From positions 3,783,501-3,847,500 of the forward strand of contig CAMRHE010000166.1 of the NCBI GenBank assembly GCA_947044405.1: a stretch of 64,000 bases of DNA, read 5' to 3'. The stretch is from Leptodactylus fallax. Lineage: Eukaryota; Chordata; Amphibia; Anura; Leptodactylidae. Each line of letters opens with the position of its first letter. Positions within the stretch are counted from its first letter, which is position 1. This document shows positions 25,577-36,446 of this stretch, piece after piece. Below the pieces are notes generated by a model that was given only the letters and a program-made list of their open reading frames with translations, made no database searches and was not told the origin of the DNA. A program made the translations under genes and the position numbers.

Positions 25577-25903
25577 AGGGAGTCTGTCACTGTCCCTAGC
25601 TCCTTTAAACTGCTCCCATAGTGCTGTAGATGCTCTTAGCAGAATAAACACAATACCTTTCTTATGTTTCAGAGCCCCAGGAATGCGTAGAAAAAGCACT
25701 TTTATTCTTTATTTAAATGAGGATCTTGGAGCACAGGGGGAGTTTTCTTCTATTACTGAACACTGCTGCATCATCACTAAACACGCCCATCCTGCATTCA
25801 GCTCATCCCCATGGGCAGTGGGAGGATCAACTCACACTGCCCAGGATCAACTCACACTGCCCAGTGCTTTAATGTTTAAAGTAGCTGGAGGCAGTGACTC
25901 CCT
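25577..25903. mobile_element. TTAA-flanked MITE
   Basis: Ends AGGGAGTCTGTCACTG and the complement of GGCAGTGACTCCCT, with TTAA outside both ends (25573-25576 and 25904-25907). It contains a 19-bp tandem duplication (GATCAACTCACACTGCCCA) near 25826-25862. No coding capacity. Confidence 0.7.
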
Positions 25904-26835
25904 TTAAGTGTGATACATCAGTTCTAGAAGGCCATCTGCAGCATAAGAACATTATGGTTGTTGCTAGAGTGGTGTAAAAGTAAGGAGCTTAGGCAGCAAA
26001 CATGGCAAAGGTGGATCTTAGGTGGAAGAAGCCTTCATACCGCTCTTCGCCCAATAGAAAATAGGAGGAAATGAAATTAAAATGCTAGAGAAGCTGTCAT
26101 CTGAGAGAGTCCGTGGATTTATCTGCAGTTTTATTCTTCTGACGTCTCCTGATGAGTTCTCTACTAACCTATCCAGTGTATGGTGGTAATATATCAGTCA
26201 AGTTACAGTGGTCATATTTATATTTTGAGATATGCACTTATGATGACCCAACTCATTTGGTGGTGACACTAAAGCAGGACAGATGTTTATGCAGGAAATA
26301 TTTAGTATCCTGTCCTTAGGAGCATCAGCCAAAAAAGACCAGTAGGACTATAGAGAAATCCAAAGGAGGACAGCAAGATGCTATAGGACAGCATTCTCCA
26401 TACCTTTATCTTTAGAAAATCTAAGTTCATAGCATCTCTTCTGTAAGTAAGTGACCACAAGATGGCAGCCTTGCATTTTAAATACGGCATAATTTCCAAT
26501 ACCAGTTACAGATGTACAGATCCTGTGCAGGCCTATATGCTGTAGTAACAATCTAATCTTGTGTAGTCTGATTTTGCAGTCATGTTTTGCCTTCGGGCTG
26601 ACCCTTACTTCTTGGTAATAACTATAAAAGTTTATTCATAATGAATGAACACATGCAAGATGATATAGACGGGACACTGCAAAATAATGGCAGCAAATTT
26701 GAACAAAGGTTATATAAATGACTTACTAATTCCAAACTGAGGAACTTAAGTATAAGGCTTGTTTATTTTTTATTCTATATAAAAATTGCTAACAGAAAAA
26801 AAAAGCAAAAACATTTCATTTTGTTTTCAGTAAAG

Positions 26836-27032
26836 GGGTTGTGCCAGTTTACTTCCTTCCTTCAGAGTTTTTGGACCTGGGGGTTCCAACCTCAGGTCAC
26901 ATGAGCAGAATGGGAGAGCAGGGAGGAGGTGGTCAACCCAGGGGACAGGAGCTGGTTCTGTTCACATGACCTGTAGTCGGAACTAGTCCAAAACCCCCAG
27001 GTCCTAAAGGAAGTAAAATAAAACTCCCTTTA
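26836..27032. mobile_element. palindromic MITE
   Basis: Left arm TTACTTCCTTCCTTC and GACCTGGGGGTTCC are mirrored at the right as CCCCCAGGTCC and AAGGAAGTAAA. About 200 bp in all, a typical fold-back element without genes. Borders are approximate. Confidence 0.6.
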
Positions 27033-27890
27033 AGTACGGTTAAGTCTGTAGAAGAGGAAAATGTTCGTAATTGTATTTATGTTGTAGGAATTCTTTCTTA
27101 GTTGTAATACAAAATAATAACATTTCATGTGTGTTTGATATTCACCATTCATTTTTGTAAACCAACAGTAATATACTACATGTCAGAAATGGCCATTACG
27201 AATATTGTTATTCAGGGAAACACTGATTCTATAAGGCTTGATGGCCAATAAAACTGCTCTAGAAATGGTGGGAGGATGCATTAGAAACAACTAATGATAT
27301 AAATGTGGTCCTGCTGCTGCCCACTATCACTGACAGCGCAATGGCTACAATTCGATGTGTTGCCACAGCCTAATGCCAGAAGCAAGATTCTAATCATATC
27401 CCTGGTGCTTCCTAGTTCAGTCAGAGTGTTTACACACTCAGGTTTTAAATACAATTTTTGAAGCCAAAACTATGAGTGGATTGAAAAAAAAAAAAAGACA
27501 AGGAATGGTGCCTGCTTTTTATATTTCTCTTCATTTGTGATCCAGAAACTGGTTCAGCTAAAGCTATTTCCAGTAGTGATGCAGAATATTTAGCATAAAG
27601 AATATCTGATAAAATAAGCTAATGCAATCTGACATTAGTTGTGTGGAACATCAGGAGAACCTCAGGAAATATTATAAGAATGAAAGAGTAGTTGAGGCTT
27701 AGAACAAACTTCCAGTAGATGTGGTTGGGAAATCTACAGTAGATGAATATAAACATGCCTGGTTAAAAACACATGTCTATAGATAAAAATAATAGACGGG
27801 CAGACTACATGGACCTGGTGATCTTTTACTCCCATCAATTGCTAAAGTGCAGAAATATGTTTCACAGGAAGGGGTCGCTCAAACACTTAC

Positions 27891-27969
27891 CGGTTCTTTC
27901 CCATCCATTGCCTCAATCCACAGGCGTCTGTTTCCCTCCGAAGGAGCCTGTAAAGTGATTGTGCCCTGT
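27891..27969 (-). CDS. ophn1: ophn1 exon, PH domain C-terminal helix
   Basis: The exon (79 nt) encodes [20 protein letters not shown] and MDGKEP. It holds the C-terminal PH helix with its invariant Trp, and aligns with human [25 protein letters not shown]. Acceptor GTGTTTCAG, donor GTAAGTG. Confidence 0.96.
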
Positions 27970-28351
27970 CTGAAACACAAGAGCATGGCAGTGTTATAGG
28001 CAGCTGTACAATAAATACTGTGTAAAAACTGATATAATACATGTTATTTCATGTGCCAAAAAAAAAAAAATTGTCTAGTCAGAACAAATAGGGACTAATC
28101 AACTAGTGGATCCTTTTAATGGTGGCTAAAAGCTGACGATGATGCTAAACATGATGGGAATGACCCATTAATTACATCCTTTAGCAAAAAAAAATAAAAA
28201 ATAGCATGCCAAATGTGATTGTACTATGTCATATGCATCATAAAATATTAAAATATTTTATTATGACATGTCTAACCAATATTTAAACCTGATAAACCAT
28301 CCATGATATATGAAGAACATACATGCAATGATGTAGTATCTTAACACTTAC
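27970..28351. other. short ophn1 intron
   Basis: AT-rich intron of 382 nt with short A runs. No repeat family or gene was recognised. Confidence 0.6.
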
Positions 28352-28443
28352 CTTTCATTGGTCTCTACATCAAAGCAAAATCTCTTGTCAATGGTGTCAC
28401 TTTTCCTTCTTGTACAAGATTTAAGGGTCAGTTCTTGGCTTAC
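28352..28443 (-). CDS. ophn1: ophn1 exon, PH domain core
   Basis: The exon (92 nt) encodes [20 protein letters not shown] and [10 protein letters not shown], aligning with human [28 protein letters not shown]. The acceptor is GTGTGTAG. A tract of about 340 nt rich in C and T (sense strand) lies immediately upstream in the intron. The first exon bases (GTAAGC) resemble a donor but the frame requires them as coding. Confidence 0.95.
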
Positions 28444-28790
28444 CTACACACAGACATGGGAGACACGATACTGATCACTGGTAATAGACGCAGAAAACAG
28501 CAGAGCAAGAATGTGGTCAAGAGACTGGGAAGAAAATGGTAAAGAAGACAAGGTCACAGAAAGGAAGATAGTAAGAAGACAGACTGAAAGAGAGGGTAAA
28601 TGAAATAGACAGCAGTAAATAGAGCAGGTATGAGTAGAAGAGGGAAGACAGAAAAAGCAGAATGGGAGAATGTATGCAGAGAAGAAATAAGAAGAGAGTA
28701 GTAAGAGCAGGTACAAGACACAAGACAGCAGCAATAAGAGAGAAGGTGCAGCAGCAACAAACACATTGGTCACAAGGATGAAAAGCCAAC
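28444..28790 (-). other. long pyrimidine-rich intronic tract before a PH exon
   Basis: On the gene's sense strand this segment is strongly biased to C and T, with many CTTCTT/TCTTCT and CTGCT clusters, and it runs into the acceptor of exon 28352-28443. Such tracts bind PTB-type regulators in many genes (family knowledge); a role here is inference. It produces several overlapping spurious Leu/Ser-rich ORFs. Confidence 0.55.
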
Positions 28791-29045
28791 TAGAGGGCAT
28801 GAATAAGAGTACAATGAGTGTCTCCCTTCTGACAGATGGTCAGGCTGGATTATCACACAGGCTTTCCTTGCAAGTAAACAGGATTAGATTGTCACTAAAC
28901 ACAGACACAATGACACAACTTCTGTTATGTGTCTGTGTATCAAGACCACAAGCAACTCTATGTACCTATGGATTATATAAAAAAAATGGGCGACTGAAGA
29001 TAATATTACACTGTAGGATTATGTGGAGAGAGGATATTCTGTATA

Positions 29046-29777
<732 letters not shown>

Positions 29778-29932
29778 TAGTCTATAGTTAGGTTGTTATA
29801 TTTCTCATTCCAAAATGAAAAGCTGTTCATGAACCCTTCCCACTGGTGGCATTTTCTTCAATTTTCGTTTTGATTCCTCGCCTTCCAATAACTTTTTTAT
29901 TTTTCCCTTCACAGAGCCATATGAGGGCTTAA

Positions 29933-30811
29933 AGGGGTTGTCCAGGCAAAAATGGACAACCCTTTTAACGTTTAAATAAGCTGGGGGCAGTGAAAAAAAA
30001 AAGTATACTCACCTGTCCCCGTTGCTCCGGTGTCCTCCCGGTTCATCTGCTCCAGCAGGTCTCATCCGGAGTTGTGCTTAAGCCGCTGATTGGCCTCGGC
30101 GGTCATGTGATCGCTGAGGCCAATCAGTGGCCTCAGCAAGAGAACCCGTGATGTCACAGGTAGTGACATTCAGGCCCTTCGCTGATTAGCCTCAGCGGTC
30201 ACGTGAGCGCTGAGGCCAATCAGCGGCTTCAGCACACCTCCAGAAGAGACTCGCTGGAACAGATGAACCGGGAGGCGCAAGAGCACACCGGAGCAACAGG
30301 GACAGGTGAGTAGACATTTTTTTTTTTTTTTGTTTCACTGCCCCCAGCTTATTTATCACAAGGCATTATGGGAAAAGGAGCTGGGAAGCTCATGCGCCCT
30401 CTGTTGGATGTAACAGATCCTCAATTTGCTTTCGACCCACTGAGTCTTGAGACAGCAAAAGGGATTTTAGCCAAGCCAATTTCACTCATCTGCATACAGC
30501 GCTGTTTCGGGATTTTTGTCCCTCATCAGTGCAGAGCAGAGTGAATTGGCTGGCTTTGTGGGAGGCAATGAGTGGCTCAGGGAAGGGAATCTCTCTCCTT
30601 GGGGAGAGCACCAGTGAAGGTGTGTAGAGGGCGCATGAGCTTCCCAGCTCCTTTTCCCATAATGCCTTGTGATATGTAGATGCTTAGTAGAGGGCAAAAG
30701 GCAATTCAAAACTCTACACATCTTCACTGGTGCTCTCCCCAAGGAGAGAGATTCCCTTCCCAGCTTATTTAAACATTAAAAGTGTTGTCCATTTTTGCCT
30801 GGACAACCCCT
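29933..30811. mobile_element. large TTAA-flanked fold-back element
   Basis: Arms read AGGGGTTGTCCAGGCAAAAA at the left and its complement at the right, with TTAA directly outside both ends (29929-29932 and 30812-30815). The arms continue through AAATAAGCTGGG. Inside are nested palindromes: CTGAGGCCAATCAG repeats near 30080-30240, and a second inverted pair (30359-30413 against 30620-30673, GGCATTATGGGAAAAGGAGC). The inner pair brackets the hammerhead motif at 30475-30550. No transposase is present. Confidence 0.8.
30475..30550 (-). ncRNA. hammerhead ribozyme motif (Penelope-type)
   Basis: The minus strand shows the conserved core in order: CTGATGA (30523-30529), then a stem II of GGGA/TCCC with a CAAAAA loop, then GAAA (30505-30508), then a very short palindromic stem III (CAGCGCTG), then TA as cleavage site. 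Stem I closes by CTGCA/TGCAG and, further out, GCCAATT-CACTC pairs with GAGTG-AAATTGGC. This is the type I arrangement with tiny stem III known from Penelope-like retroelements. Cleavage activity is inferred only. Confidence 0.75.
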
Positions 30812-31804
30812 TTAATGTTTCTGAGACAAATTGTTCTCTATAATGGTACCATTTATTATTCTGTACAATGTCCTGAGAAGATTGAAAAAAATTCATAATG
30901 GGGTGGAATTGGAGAAAAAGTGCATTTGTGTGACTTGGGCTCCGTTTTTACGTTGTTCACTGTGCAGCCAAAATGATATCACCTATATTCTACGATTCCG
31001 GGGATACTAAATTTACATATAGAGACCCAGCAGCTATAGCAGACGTCATATTTAAATGCTGGACATCCACCATACTACTACTGCAGATGTCGGGAAGGAG
31101 TTGATGGAATTCGCTCTTATTTTAGGCTCCACATATGCGGACTAAATAGTAACCTGTCAGTAGGATATACCCAGAGAAGCCAGTAGGAAGAGACTTCTAT
31201 TCTAATTGAGAAAGGGGCTTATGCAGCTGCATAGGGGCCCTGTAGGTAAGGGTCACCATGTTTAATGGAAAAAATAAAGGCTGCACTGCACTAACTATTC
31301 ATAGGGCTTACTGATGTGTTTTAGTCCAGCAATAATGTTGGTGAGGGTTTTGCAAAAGTGCAACAGTTTAGAGCCTCTGCTAACTATGTCCATCTCTGTA
31401 ATTAATCCTACTGTACAGTGTACTGAACAGGAAGGAGACAGCTCTGTACACTGTGTAGTAGCTGTACCATGCTATAGCAGCCCAGACCCTTTTGAGAATT
31501 TAGCTAGTATTGATCCATAAAAATTCTGTCGGCATTTGTTTAAAAGGCCTTTCCAAAGGTCAATGCATATTGTATAAGGGAGAAAGGATCATTCATGTGA
31601 TCGATTGCCTCCCATACAGTTCCATTATGTTGGCAGCCAGCAAGACATTTTTACCCACATAAATGATAGGATCAGCTGGAGACATATTTACACAGGATCA
31701 TGATCGGGTGACCCACATATTCCGTATCACTGCATGTGTAAAAGGCCTTTAAGGTGGCTCCACACACTTAAAATCCCCGTTATGCCAAAATGGACTACAC
31801 TTAC

Positions 31805-31905
31805 CTGTCGGGAGCCTGGCTTCTGCTCTACTGGCATCATACTTAAGACCTTTCCGTCTTTCTCATATTTACAGTAATACTTCACCCAGGTAAGGCCAAG
31901 GGCCC
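31805..31905 (-). CDS. ophn1: ophn1 exon, PH domain N-terminal strands
   Basis: The exon (101 nt) encodes [20 protein letters not shown] and [13 protein letters not shown], aligning with human [33 protein letters not shown]. Acceptor GGATTTCAG, donor GTAAGTG. At the junction with the preceding exon the split codon reads AGG (Arg). Confidence 0.96.
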
Positions 31906-32334
31906 CTGAAATCCATAGAAAAGAAGCATATTTTACACATCTCTTCAGTTATCCTTCCTTGTTCAATGAAGTCATGTTATTGATGACTTGGTGACAAAAT
32001 GGAATAGCAATGGTAATGTGCAAGCAATGTAAGCAAATTCACCCAACTAGCACAGTAAATGGTATAGAATATACTGATATGAATGTTCATAGAAATACAA
32101 ATAGGTTTCAACCTGTGCAAAGTGATAAAACATCTCTCCCTTAGTAGGCACATAAGAAAAGAAAGAAGAAAGGGTATAATGACATTAGATATCAATTCAG
32201 CAAGACAATGACCGACCTACAACACCCCCATCTTCCTAACAGACGTATGACTGCACTGTGCCCCATTACTGGTTAAGGGATAGTAAAATTTTTATTACAA
32301 CCAGAAAAAGGAAAAACATTGAAGGCCACATTAC
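31906..32334. other. short ophn1 intron
   Basis: Intron of 429 nt, AT-rich, no repeat or gene recognised. Confidence 0.6.
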
Positions 32335-32464
32335 TTTTCTCTTGGGAGTACAAGTATCCTTCAATGGTGCTCTGCCCCTTTAGTTTGCAGACCATTGGTG
32401 CATCTGTCATACGCTTTTTCAGATCTTCCAATTCCTCCCGCGTACTGCTGAAGTGGTTACGTGT
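32335..32464 (-). CDS. ophn1: ophn1 exon, BAR-PH junction
   Basis: The exon (130 nt) encodes [20 protein letters not shown], then [11 protein letters not shown] and [12 protein letters not shown]. It covers the end of the last BAR helix and the first PH strand, matching human [21 protein letters not shown] and IEGYLYTQEK. Acceptor CCCATAG, donor GTAATG. Confidence 0.96.
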
Positions 32465-33239
32465 CTATGGGAAAAGACATACTCTGCATGTTATCGTAGT
32501 TGGAAAAAGCATTAGGAGGAAAAACTGCTCATACAATGGAGAGTCACCATACTGGGAAAGGGAATTGGACAGGGTTGCCATGCATCAGTAATAATATATA
32601 TGATAATATTAAAAGGGAGCCCATCACCAGAACCAAGCCCCACAGATTGATAGAGTAGGGTCACTTGAAAGAAAGTGTTTTCCCCTTGTGAATCGCTGCC
32701 TCCTCTGCCAAGATATGACTTTTATCTCGATATGCAAATGAGCCCATTGGAGCATTGAGAACACTTACTCCATTACCTTCATTGCTCCGACAAAGAGCTA
32801 ATTTGCAAATTGACAAAAAAGGTGATATTTTGGCAAATGAAGCACCAATTCACAAGGAGGAAACACTATATGATTCAGGTGGTCCTATCCTAATTGCTCT
32901 GGTCCCTTTACCATACTTCATCTATTTTTGCTTATTCGTCTAGGGCTGCACAGTGACTTCTGGACATGCTGAGGTCACAGCCATACTGTAAGAGAGGTCA
33001 GGCTTTTTATAACAGTTGCTAGGCTGCCCATGAACTTGATTCCCCATGGAAACACACTGTGACAACTTTAATGCCACTATATAACTATGATTTGCTATGT
33101 GAGTAGCCTCGGATAAAAATGGTTATAATAAAGTAACCAGCATCACCTAAGAAAAATGTTCATATCCACTTATATAAGAAATATTGGCCACATCCACAGA
33201 AAGATATCCTAAAAACAAAGCAGAATACACAGAACTTAC
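32465..33239. other. ophn1 intron
   Basis: Holds copy 2 of the interspersed repeat (32617-32900); otherwise nothing was recognised. Confidence 0.6.
32617..32900. repeat. diverged interspersed repeat, copy 2 of 3
   Basis: Same block order as 7800-8075 and 54263-54635: ACCAGAACCAAGCCCCACAG, GTGTTTTCCCCTTGTGAATC, CGATATGCAAATGAGC, AAAAAAGGTGATAT, CACAAGGAGGAAACACT. Borders are approximate. Confidence 0.6.
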
Positions 33240-33344
33240 ATTCTGAAGGCTGAGCTGTAGCTGCTGCTTGTAGGGTAAGAAGTCCTGAGTCAACTCAAAT
33301 GTGAGGCTATTAGATGTAAACAGACAATGCAAGAAGGCCAGAAC
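33240..33344 (-). CDS. ophn1: ophn1 exon, BAR domain C-terminal helix
   Basis: The exon (105 nt, exactly 35 codons) encodes [20 protein letters not shown] and [15 protein letters not shown]. It is nearly identical to human [35 protein letters not shown] in the BAR domain. Acceptor CCCCTCAG, donor GTAAGT. Confidence 0.97.
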
Positions 33345-34013
33345 CTGAGGGGAGAGACATATATTCCATGAAGCATAAGTGCAACTTTTAAGAAATCAGG
33401 CAAGTATTGATTATATTTGCATACATTAGGCTCTGTTCACATCTGTATTCGAGGGTCTGTCATGAACGTTGCAAAAAAAATTGTGCAGTATGCTGCTCTA
33501 TTTATTCCACTATGACCGACACCATGATGGAAACCCAACAGACCTATTATAAGAATGAGTCTGTGGTTTTCTTTGTTCTGTTCCCATGGCAGAGCAGAAC
33601 AATGAACCTGATGAGTGCAGATGTAAACAGAACCTTACACATTAAAATGCTGCACCTAGGATTTTATGACAAAGGGATTTCCATTTACCAACAGTCATAT
33701 ATTATTAATTCATAAATTAAAGGGGTTATGTGGGGACATGGACAACAAAAAGGGTGGTCTCAAAACTCCTAATGTATGACCAGCTTTAAAGACCCTATAT
33801 ACATTAGAGAAAAATCAGCTGAACACTATCGATTTTGGTGGGACCGACAGACTATATATGTATGGAACCAGGTCAGCCATTTAATTTCACACAATATGAT
33901 CTCTATAAAAATCTACATCTCAGATGTAAAGTCCAGTTCATTGTACATATATGTATAAAGTTTGGATTGTCACAAGAGTAATTCTATTTCATTACTAAAA
34001 TAAATTCCTTTAC
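33345..34013. other. ophn1 intron
   Basis: A MITE-like sequence near 33425-33625 has the arms CTCTGTTCACATCTG and CAGATGTAAACAGA. Other sequence shows nothing. Confidence 0.5.
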
Positions 34014-34124
34014 CGGCTCCACGAGGCTGAACTTCTTACTCTCCTGAACCTCTTGAATTTGATAGACATATTCAAGTGACGATTCATAGAAATTCTGTTT
34101 CTCTTTGTCTACTTGTAGATCTGC
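34014..34124 (-). CDS. ophn1: ophn1 exon, BAR domain
   Basis: The exon (111 nt, 37 codons) encodes [20 protein letters not shown] and [17 protein letters not shown], the long BAR helix conserved in human OPHN1. Acceptor CAATGCAG, donor GTAAAG. The Tc1 transposon 34195-35803 begins only about 70 nt upstream of this acceptor, between the likely branch-point region and the rest of the intron. Confidence 0.97.
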
Positions 34125-34194
34125 CTGCATTGAAAGGAGCATGAATACTGATAATGTGAAATACAATACATGTATACAAAACAATGGCAATATA

Positions 34195-35803
34195 CAGTGG
34201 GGAAAAAAAGTATTTAGTCAGCCAGCAATTGTGCAAGTTCTCCCACTTAAAAAGATGAGGCCGGCCTGTAATTGTCATCATAGGTAGACCTCAACTATGA
34301 GAGACAAAATGAGAAAACTAATCCAGAAAATCACATTGTCTGATTTTTAAAGAATTTTTTTGCAAATTATGGTGGAAAATAAGTATTTGGTCAATAACAA
34401 AAGTTCATCTCAATACTTTGTTATATATCCTTTGTTGGCAATGACAGAGGTCAAACGTTTTCTGTAAGTCTTCACAAGGTTGGCACACACTGTTGCTGGT
34501 ATGTTGGCCCATTCCTCCATGCAGATCTTCTCTAGAGCAGTGATGTTTTGGGGCTGTCGCTGGGAAACATGGACTTTCAACGCCCTCCAAAGTTTTTCTA
34601 TGGGATTGAGATCTGGAGACTGGCTAGGCCACTTCAGGACCTTGAAATGCTTCTTACGAAGCCACTCCTTCATTGCCCTGTCGGTGTGCTTGGGATCATT
34701 GTCATGCTGAAAGACCCAGCCACATTTCATCTTCAATATCCTTGCAGATGGAAGGAGATTTGCACTCAAAATCTCACAATACATGGCCCCATTCATTCTT
34801 TCATGCACACGGATCAGTCGTCCTGGTCCCTTTGCAGAGAAACAGCCCCAAAGCATGATGTTGCCACCCCCATGCTTCACAGTAGGCATGGTGTTCTTTG
34901 GATGCAACTCAGCATTTACTCTCCTCCAAACACGACGAGTTGTGTTTCTACCAAACTGTTCTACTTTGGTTTCATCTGACCATATGACATTCTCCAAATA
35001 CTCTTCTGGAACATCCAAATGCTCTCTAGCAAACTTCAGACGGGCCCGGATATGTACTGGCTTAAGCAGGGGGACACGTCTGGCACTGCAGGATCTGAGT
35101 CCCTGGCGGCGTAGTGTGTTACTGACGGTAGGCTTTGTTACATTAGTCACAGCTTTCTGCAGGTCATTCACTAGGTCCCCCCGTGTGGTTCTGGGATTTT
35201 TGCTCACCGTTCTTGTGATCATTTTGAACCCACGGGGTGAGATCTTGCGTGGAGCCCCTGATCGAGGGAGATTAACAGTGGTCTTGTATGTCTTCCATTT
35301 TCTAATTATTGCTCCCACAGTTGATTTCTTCACACCAAGCTGCTTGCCTATTGCAGATTCAGTCTTCCCAGCCTGGTGCAGGTCTACAATTTTGTTTCTG
35401 GTGTTCTTCCACAGCTCTTTGGACTTCACCATAGTGGAGTTTGGAGTGTGACTGTTTGAGGTTGTGGACAGGTGACTTTTATACTGATACCAATGTCAAA
35501 CAGGTGCCATTACTACAGGTAATGAGTGGAGGACAGAGGAGCCTCTTAAAGAAGAAGTTACTGGTCTGTGAGAGCCAGAAATCTTGCTTGTTTGTAGGTG
35601 ACCAAATACTTATTTTCCACCATAATTTGCAAATAAATTCTTAAAAAAAAAAAATCAGACAATGTGATTTTCTGGATTTGTTTTCTCATTTTGTCTCTCA
35701 TAGTTGAGGTCTACCTATGATGTCAATTACAGGCCTCTCTCATCTTTTTAAGTGGGAGAACTTGCACAATTGGTGGCTGACTAAATACTTTTTTTCCCCA
35801 CTG
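34195..35803 (-). mobile_element. apparently intact Tc1-type transposon
   Basis: A 1609-bp element bounded by CAGTGGGGAAAAAAAGTATT at both ends in inverted orientation and by TA target sites (34193-34194, 35804-35805). The inverted repeats extend about 200 bp and are about 95% identical. Each contains an inner copy of the terminal motif (GGTGGAAAATAAGTATTTGG), the IR/DR arrangement known from Sleeping Beauty-like elements. The transposase ORF inside is uninterrupted. The terminal sequence belongs to a family seen widely in fish and amphibian genomes (recalled, not searched). Structure suggests recent insertion. Confidence 0.95.
34410..35432 (-). CDS. Tc1-type transposase, full-length ORF (DD34E)
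   Basis: This ORF of 340 residues has the usual length for the Tc1 family and would catalyse cut-and-paste transposition into TA sites. Residues 1-110 form the paired-like helix-turn-helix DNA-binding region ([20 protein letters not shown] near 30-50), with an AT-hook-like basic linker PRSGAPRK near 56-63. The catalytic triad is visible: Asp153 in WSDETK, Asp244 in QHDNDPKHT and Glu279 in DLNPIEKLW, with 34 residues between the last two. The ORF starts with ATG and has no stop or frameshift. It lies in the same orientation as ophn1, and expression from the intron is unknown. Substitutions such as GCG in [12 protein letters not shown] may or may not affect activity. Confidence 0.95.
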   Translation of the reverse strand: MVKSKELWKNTRNKIVDLHQAGKTESAIGKQLGVKKSTVGAIIRKWKTYKTTVNLPRSGAPRKISPRGFKMITRTVSKNPRTTRGDLVNDLQKAVTNVTKPTVSNTLRRQGLRSCSARRVPLLKPVHIRARLKFAREHLDVPEEYLENVIWSDETKVEQFGRNTTRRVWRRVNAELHPKNTMPTVKHGGGNIMLWGCFSAKGPGRLIRVHERMNGAMYCEILSANLLPSARILKMKCGWVFQHDNDPKHTDRAMKEWLRKKHFKVLKWPSQSPDLNPIEKLWRALKVHVSQRQPQNITALEKICMEEWANIPATVCANLVKTYRKRLTSVIANKGYITKY

Positions 35804-35834
35804 TATTAGAATTGTCATTTAAGTTTAAAGGTTT

Positions 35835-36190
35835 GTTCAGTTCTTTTTTACTGATGACCTGTCCTCAGGGAAGTCCATCTTTTAAAAAAGATCAGTGGGA
35901 GTCTGACACCTGGGACAACTGCTGATCAGCTGTTTGATGGGGCAGCAGCACTCTTGTGAGCGCCGTGACCCCTTTATGGCCTATATTACATGCTGTTTCA
36001 TAGCAGCCATGAGATGCTAATTACAGCCTTGTCTCATAGAAGTGAATGAGACGACTTTGTAATTACATTGCAAGGTCACTAGGAAAACACTCAACATGTG
36101 ATAATGTGATATAATTAGCGAAGAGGTCACAGTACTCACACAAGCACCACAGCCCTTTTAACAGCTGATCAGTGGGGATCCCATGTGTCT
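35835..36190. repeat. GATCAGCTGTTTGA-family repeat
   Basis: Shares ACTGATGACCTGTCCTC, GATCAGTGGGAGTCTGACAC and CTGATCAGCTGTTTGA with sequences near 48175-48510, 49555-49930, 53770-54090 and 63665-63930. It is a partly palindromic, non-coding, amphibian-type interspersed repeat. Borders are approximate. Confidence 0.65.
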
Positions 36191-36264
36191 CCAGGTTTCC
36201 TGATGATAGGTCTTCAATAAAAAAAATCCTTTAAAATAGATGTTCGTGAATTGAAAACATAGAT

Positions 36265-36422
36265 CAGGGGTCAGCAACCTTCGGCACACCAGCTTCTGTG
36301 AAACTACAACTCCCAACATGCTCCATTCACTTCCATGGGAGTTCCAAGAACAGCAGAGTAAGTATGCATGCTGGGAGTTGTAGTTTGACAACAGCTTGAG
36401 TGTCGAAGGTTGCCTACCCCTG
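36265..36422. mobile_element. short hAT MITE
   Basis: Ends CAGGGGTCAGCAACCTTCGG and its inverted partner CGAAGGTTGCCTACCCCTG. A perfect 8-bp duplication ACATAGAT flanks it (36257-36264 and 36423-36430). It is 158 bp and contains an inner inverted pair (ACTACAACTCCCA / TGGGAGTTGTAGT). Only about 24 bp separate it from the next hAT element. Confidence 0.9.
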
Positions 36423-36446
36423 ACATAGATTCTTTATTTCATAAAG

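Larger units (their letters stand above)
24579..27890. other. ophn1 intron
   Basis: Holds a TTAA-flanked MITE (25577-25903) and a palindromic element (about 26836-27032). Other sequence shows no coding signal. Confidence 0.55.

Noticed and set aside
28444..28800. Three overlapping minus-strand ORFs of 70-118 codons
   Set aside because: They are Leu/Ser/Phe/Cys-rich translations of one pyrimidine-rich tract in all frames, with no domain, and lie in an ophn1 intron.
34548..35451. Plus-strand ORFs of up to 222 codons
   Set aside because: They are antisense shadows of the intact Tc1 transposase on the minus strand.
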